Both the position numbers and the translations under genes were made by a program. From positions 1 to 7,647 of the forward strand of contig JBBQGU010000194.1 in NCBI GenBank assembly GCA_038323315.1: DNA of 7,647 bases, in the 5' to 3' direction. The notes under the pieces were generated by a model. That model was not told where the DNA came from and did no database searches. It was given only the letters and a program-made list of their open reading frames with translations. This DNA is from Stagnihabitans sp038323315. Lineage in GTDB: Bacteria; Pseudomonadota; Alphaproteobacteria; Rhodobacterales; Rhodobacteraceae. Positions 6,477-7,647 of the stretch are shown in pieces. Positions within the stretch are counted from its first letter, which is position 1, and each line of letters opens with the position of its first letter.

Positions 6477-6505
6477 AGGCTATTCAACACGGCCGGCAAA
6501 GTCAA
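6477..6505 (-). promoter_or_regulatory. Candidate promoter giving a leaderless MFS transcript
   Basis: On the minus strand, TTGACT (6505-6500) and TAGCCT (6482-6477) are separated by 17 bases. The -35 matches consensus at five positions and the -10 at three. Six bases separate the -10 box from the MFS start ATG, so transcription would begin at or next to its A. This agrees with the lack of a ribosome binding site. Confidence 0.45.
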
Positions 6506-6520
6506 ACCGACCTGGGCCAC

Positions 6521-6579
6521 AGGTAGGATGGGCGATGCGCCCATCTTCCCCATCGATGGGCACATTGCCCATCCTACCT
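6521..6579. repeat. REP-like palindromic element with GTAGGATGGGC ends
   Basis: Two 25-base arms (6521-6545 and 6555-6579) are inverted copies matching at 23 positions, around a 9-base loop (6546-6554). Each arm starts from its outer end with AGGTAGGATGGGC. One of the two differences still allows a G:U pair on either transcribed strand. The form resembles the GTAGG(A/G)TGGG extragenic palindromes dispersed in many proteobacterial genomes, some mobilised by RAYT transposases. No second copy or transposase lies in this window. It sits between the XdhC-family gene and the MFS gene, and its right arm supplies the XdhC stop codon. Without a U-tract it is not a classical terminator, but the transcript could form a long stable hairpin that protects or attenuates RNA. 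Confidence 0.8.
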
Positions 6580-7536
6580 TTGCCCGACGCTCCGCAATAC
6601 CGAGGTCACCTGCGCCATGATCGACAGCGCAATCTCACCCGGGGTCCGGGCGCCGATGTTCAATCCCACCGGCGCGTGCAGCCGCTCCAACTCTGCCGGG
6701 CCCAGACCCAACGCCTGCAACCGCTCCAATCGCAAGGCATGGGTGCGCCGCGATCCCAGACAGCCGACGTAAAACGCCGGCCCCCGCAACGCCGCCGCCA
6801 GCCCCGGGTCGTCCAGCTTTGCATCATGGGTCAGCGTCACCACTGCAGTTCTGGCATCGGGCTTCAGCGCGGCCAAAGCCGCGTCCGGCCATTCGTCCAC
6901 AATCACCTCACCCGGAAAACGCGCCGCAGCGCCGAACGCGGCGCGCGGATCGATCAGCACCGGGTCATACCCGCACAACCGCGCCATCGGGATCAGGGCC
7001 TGCGCGATATGCACCGCCCCGACGATGATCAGCCGCAGCGCCGGATTGTGCACGGCGATGAACCGCCCCTCCTCGATGCCCGACTGATCCGACCTCAACC
7101 GCGCGGCCACCGCAGCATCTTCGGGCCCCAGCAGCGCCGTGCTGAAATCCGCAAGGTCCGTGACGACGGCAACCGCCCGCCCCTCGCCCTGCGCCGCCAG
7201 CAGTGCCGCCAGAATCCGTTCATCCGTCACCGGCTGCACCATCACCCGGATCGTCCCGCCACAGGCCAGTCCGGCAGCAAAGGCATCCGCGTCGCTCACG
7301 CCATAGGTCAGCAGCCTGGCCTGCCCGATCTGCGACACCTCCGCCGCCTCCAGCACCACCGCACCCTCGACACAGCCGCCCGAGACCGAGCCCATCATCG
7401 CCCCTGCCCGATCCACCACCATCTGCGAACCGACCCCGCGCGGGGCCGAGCCCCAGGTCTCGACCACCGTCGCCATCACCACACCGCGCCCCCCGCGGTG
7501 CCAGTCCAGTGCCAGTGCCGTCAAATTCTCGCCCAT
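6574..7536 (-). CDS. XdhC/CoxI family molybdoenzyme maturation protein
   Basis: This 320-residue two-domain protein belongs to the XdhC/CoxI family. In studied members it binds molybdenum cofactor, helps its sulfuration and inserts it into xanthine dehydrogenase or CO dehydrogenase-type enzymes in the cytoplasm. The N-terminal domain has VVETWGSAPRGVGSQMVV (24-41) and GSVSGGCVEGAV (49-60), including C55 of the conserved GCVEG motif, plus ACGGTIRVMVQP (91-102) with C92. The C-terminal Rossmann-like domain starts at about 168 with LRLIIVGAVHIAQAL, then VLIDPR, FYVGCLGSRRTH (255-266) and HAPVGLNIGARTPGEIALSI (287-306). ATG at 7536 has a strong AGGAGG six bases upstream. No molybdoenzyme subunit genes are in view, so the client is unknown. 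The TAG stop lies in the outer arm of the palindromic repeat. Confidence 0.9.
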   Translation of the reverse strand: MGENLTALALDWHRGGRGVVMATVVETWGSAPRGVGSQMVVDRAGAMMGSVSGGCVEGAVVLEAAEVSQIGQARLLTYGVSDADAFAAGLACGGTIRVMVQPVTDERILAALLAAQGEGRAVAVVTDLADFSTALLGPEDAAVAARLRSDQSGIEEGRFIAVHNPALRLIIVGAVHIAQALIPMARLCGYDPVLIDPRAAFGAAARFPGEVIVDEWPDAALAALKPDARTAVVTLTHDAKLDDPGLAAALRGPAFYVGCLGSRRTHALRLERLQALGLGPAELERLHAPVGLNIGARTPGEIALSIMAQVTSVLRSVGQR

Positions 7537-7570
7537 ATGGCACCTCCTGCGCCTATGATGCGCCGCCCTG

Positions 7571-7610
7571 CGATCAAAGAAAAGCGCCGCCGGAACGGGT
7601 CCGGCGGCGC
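7571..7610 (-). terminator. Rho-independent terminator
   Basis: A perfect 10-base GC stem (GCGCCGCCGG, 7584-7593, with CCGGCGGCGC, 7601-7610) encloses a 7-base loop. Read on the minus strand it is followed by TTTTCTTTGATC, a good U-rich tail. On the plus strand there is no such tail. It therefore ends a minus-strand gene entering from the right edge and separates it from the XdhC-family gene, which begins about 35 bases later. Confidence 0.9.
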
Positions 7611-7629
7611 CAATGTCACATGGTCTGAC

Positions 7630-7647
7630 TTAGTTGGAGGCTTGACG
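7630..7647 (-). CDS. 3' end of an unidentified minus-strand gene (partial)
   Basis: The last bases of the window, read on the minus strand, give RQASN followed by TAA (7632-7630), about 20 bases before the terminator stem. A gene ending just before such a terminator is expected, so this is probably its C-terminus. Five residues do not allow identification, and the frame is inferred from the stop and terminator position alone. Confidence 0.4.
   Translation of the reverse strand, partial: RQASN

Noticed and set aside
6521..6579. The palindrome as a rho-independent terminator
   Set aside because: Neither strand has a U-rich tail after the stem, and the arms are long with TA/GAT segments rather than a short GC stem.
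7547..7583. A dedicated promoter for the XdhC-family gene
   Set aside because: The 37 bases between the terminator stem and the ribosome binding site contain a TTGATC but no -10 box at suitable spacing. Transcription may come from read-through or an unrecognised promoter.

Overview
The window looks like chromosomal DNA from a Rhodobacteraceae-type alphaproteobacterium. The evidence is high GC with G/C-rich third codon positions, nuoA/B/C/D proteins whose sequences closely resemble the Rhodobacter/Paracoccus complex I subunits as I remember them, frequent GTG starts, and tightly packed genes with 1-10 base overlaps. No database search was possible, so the lineage is inference.

Left part (1-2868, minus strand): the 5' end of a complex I (NADH:quinone oxidoreductase) operon in the order nuoA, nuoB, nuoC, a sulfotransferase, nuoD; nuoD runs off the left edge. 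The sulfotransferase sits between nuoC and nuoD, which are normally adjacent in this group. It is wired in at the level of translation: its ribosome binding site lies inside nuoC, its stop codon shares a base with the nuoD start, and the nuoD ribosome binding site lies inside its last codons.

Middle (2869-3955): a 231-base divergent intergenic region carries a good candidate sigma-70 promoter for nuo, with an imperfect dyad placed over its -35 and -10 boxes. To its right, on the plus strand, is creA, encoding a small secreted protein. creA converges on, and overlaps by 11 bases, a minus-strand gene for a small four-helix membrane protein.

Right part (3563-7647, all minus strand except the creA tail): reading in the direction of transcription, the stub of an unidentified gene ends at a strong rho-independent terminator. 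Then come an XdhC/CoxI-family molybdoenzyme maturation protein, a REP-like palindrome overlapping its stop codon, a Tet-like MFS exporter that appears to be transcribed without a leader, a DegT/DnrJ/EryC1-type PLP aminotransferase, and the small membrane protein. The last three are closely spaced (32-base gap, then a 4-base overlap) and probably form one transcription unit. That suggests an uncharacterised amino-sugar or small-molecule making and exporting unit, but no substrate can be read from sequence.

No rRNA, tRNA, CRISPR array, transposase or phage gene was found. The most unusual points are the sulfotransferase inside the nuo operon, the palindrome at the xdhC end, and the exporter/aminotransferase/membrane-protein unit.
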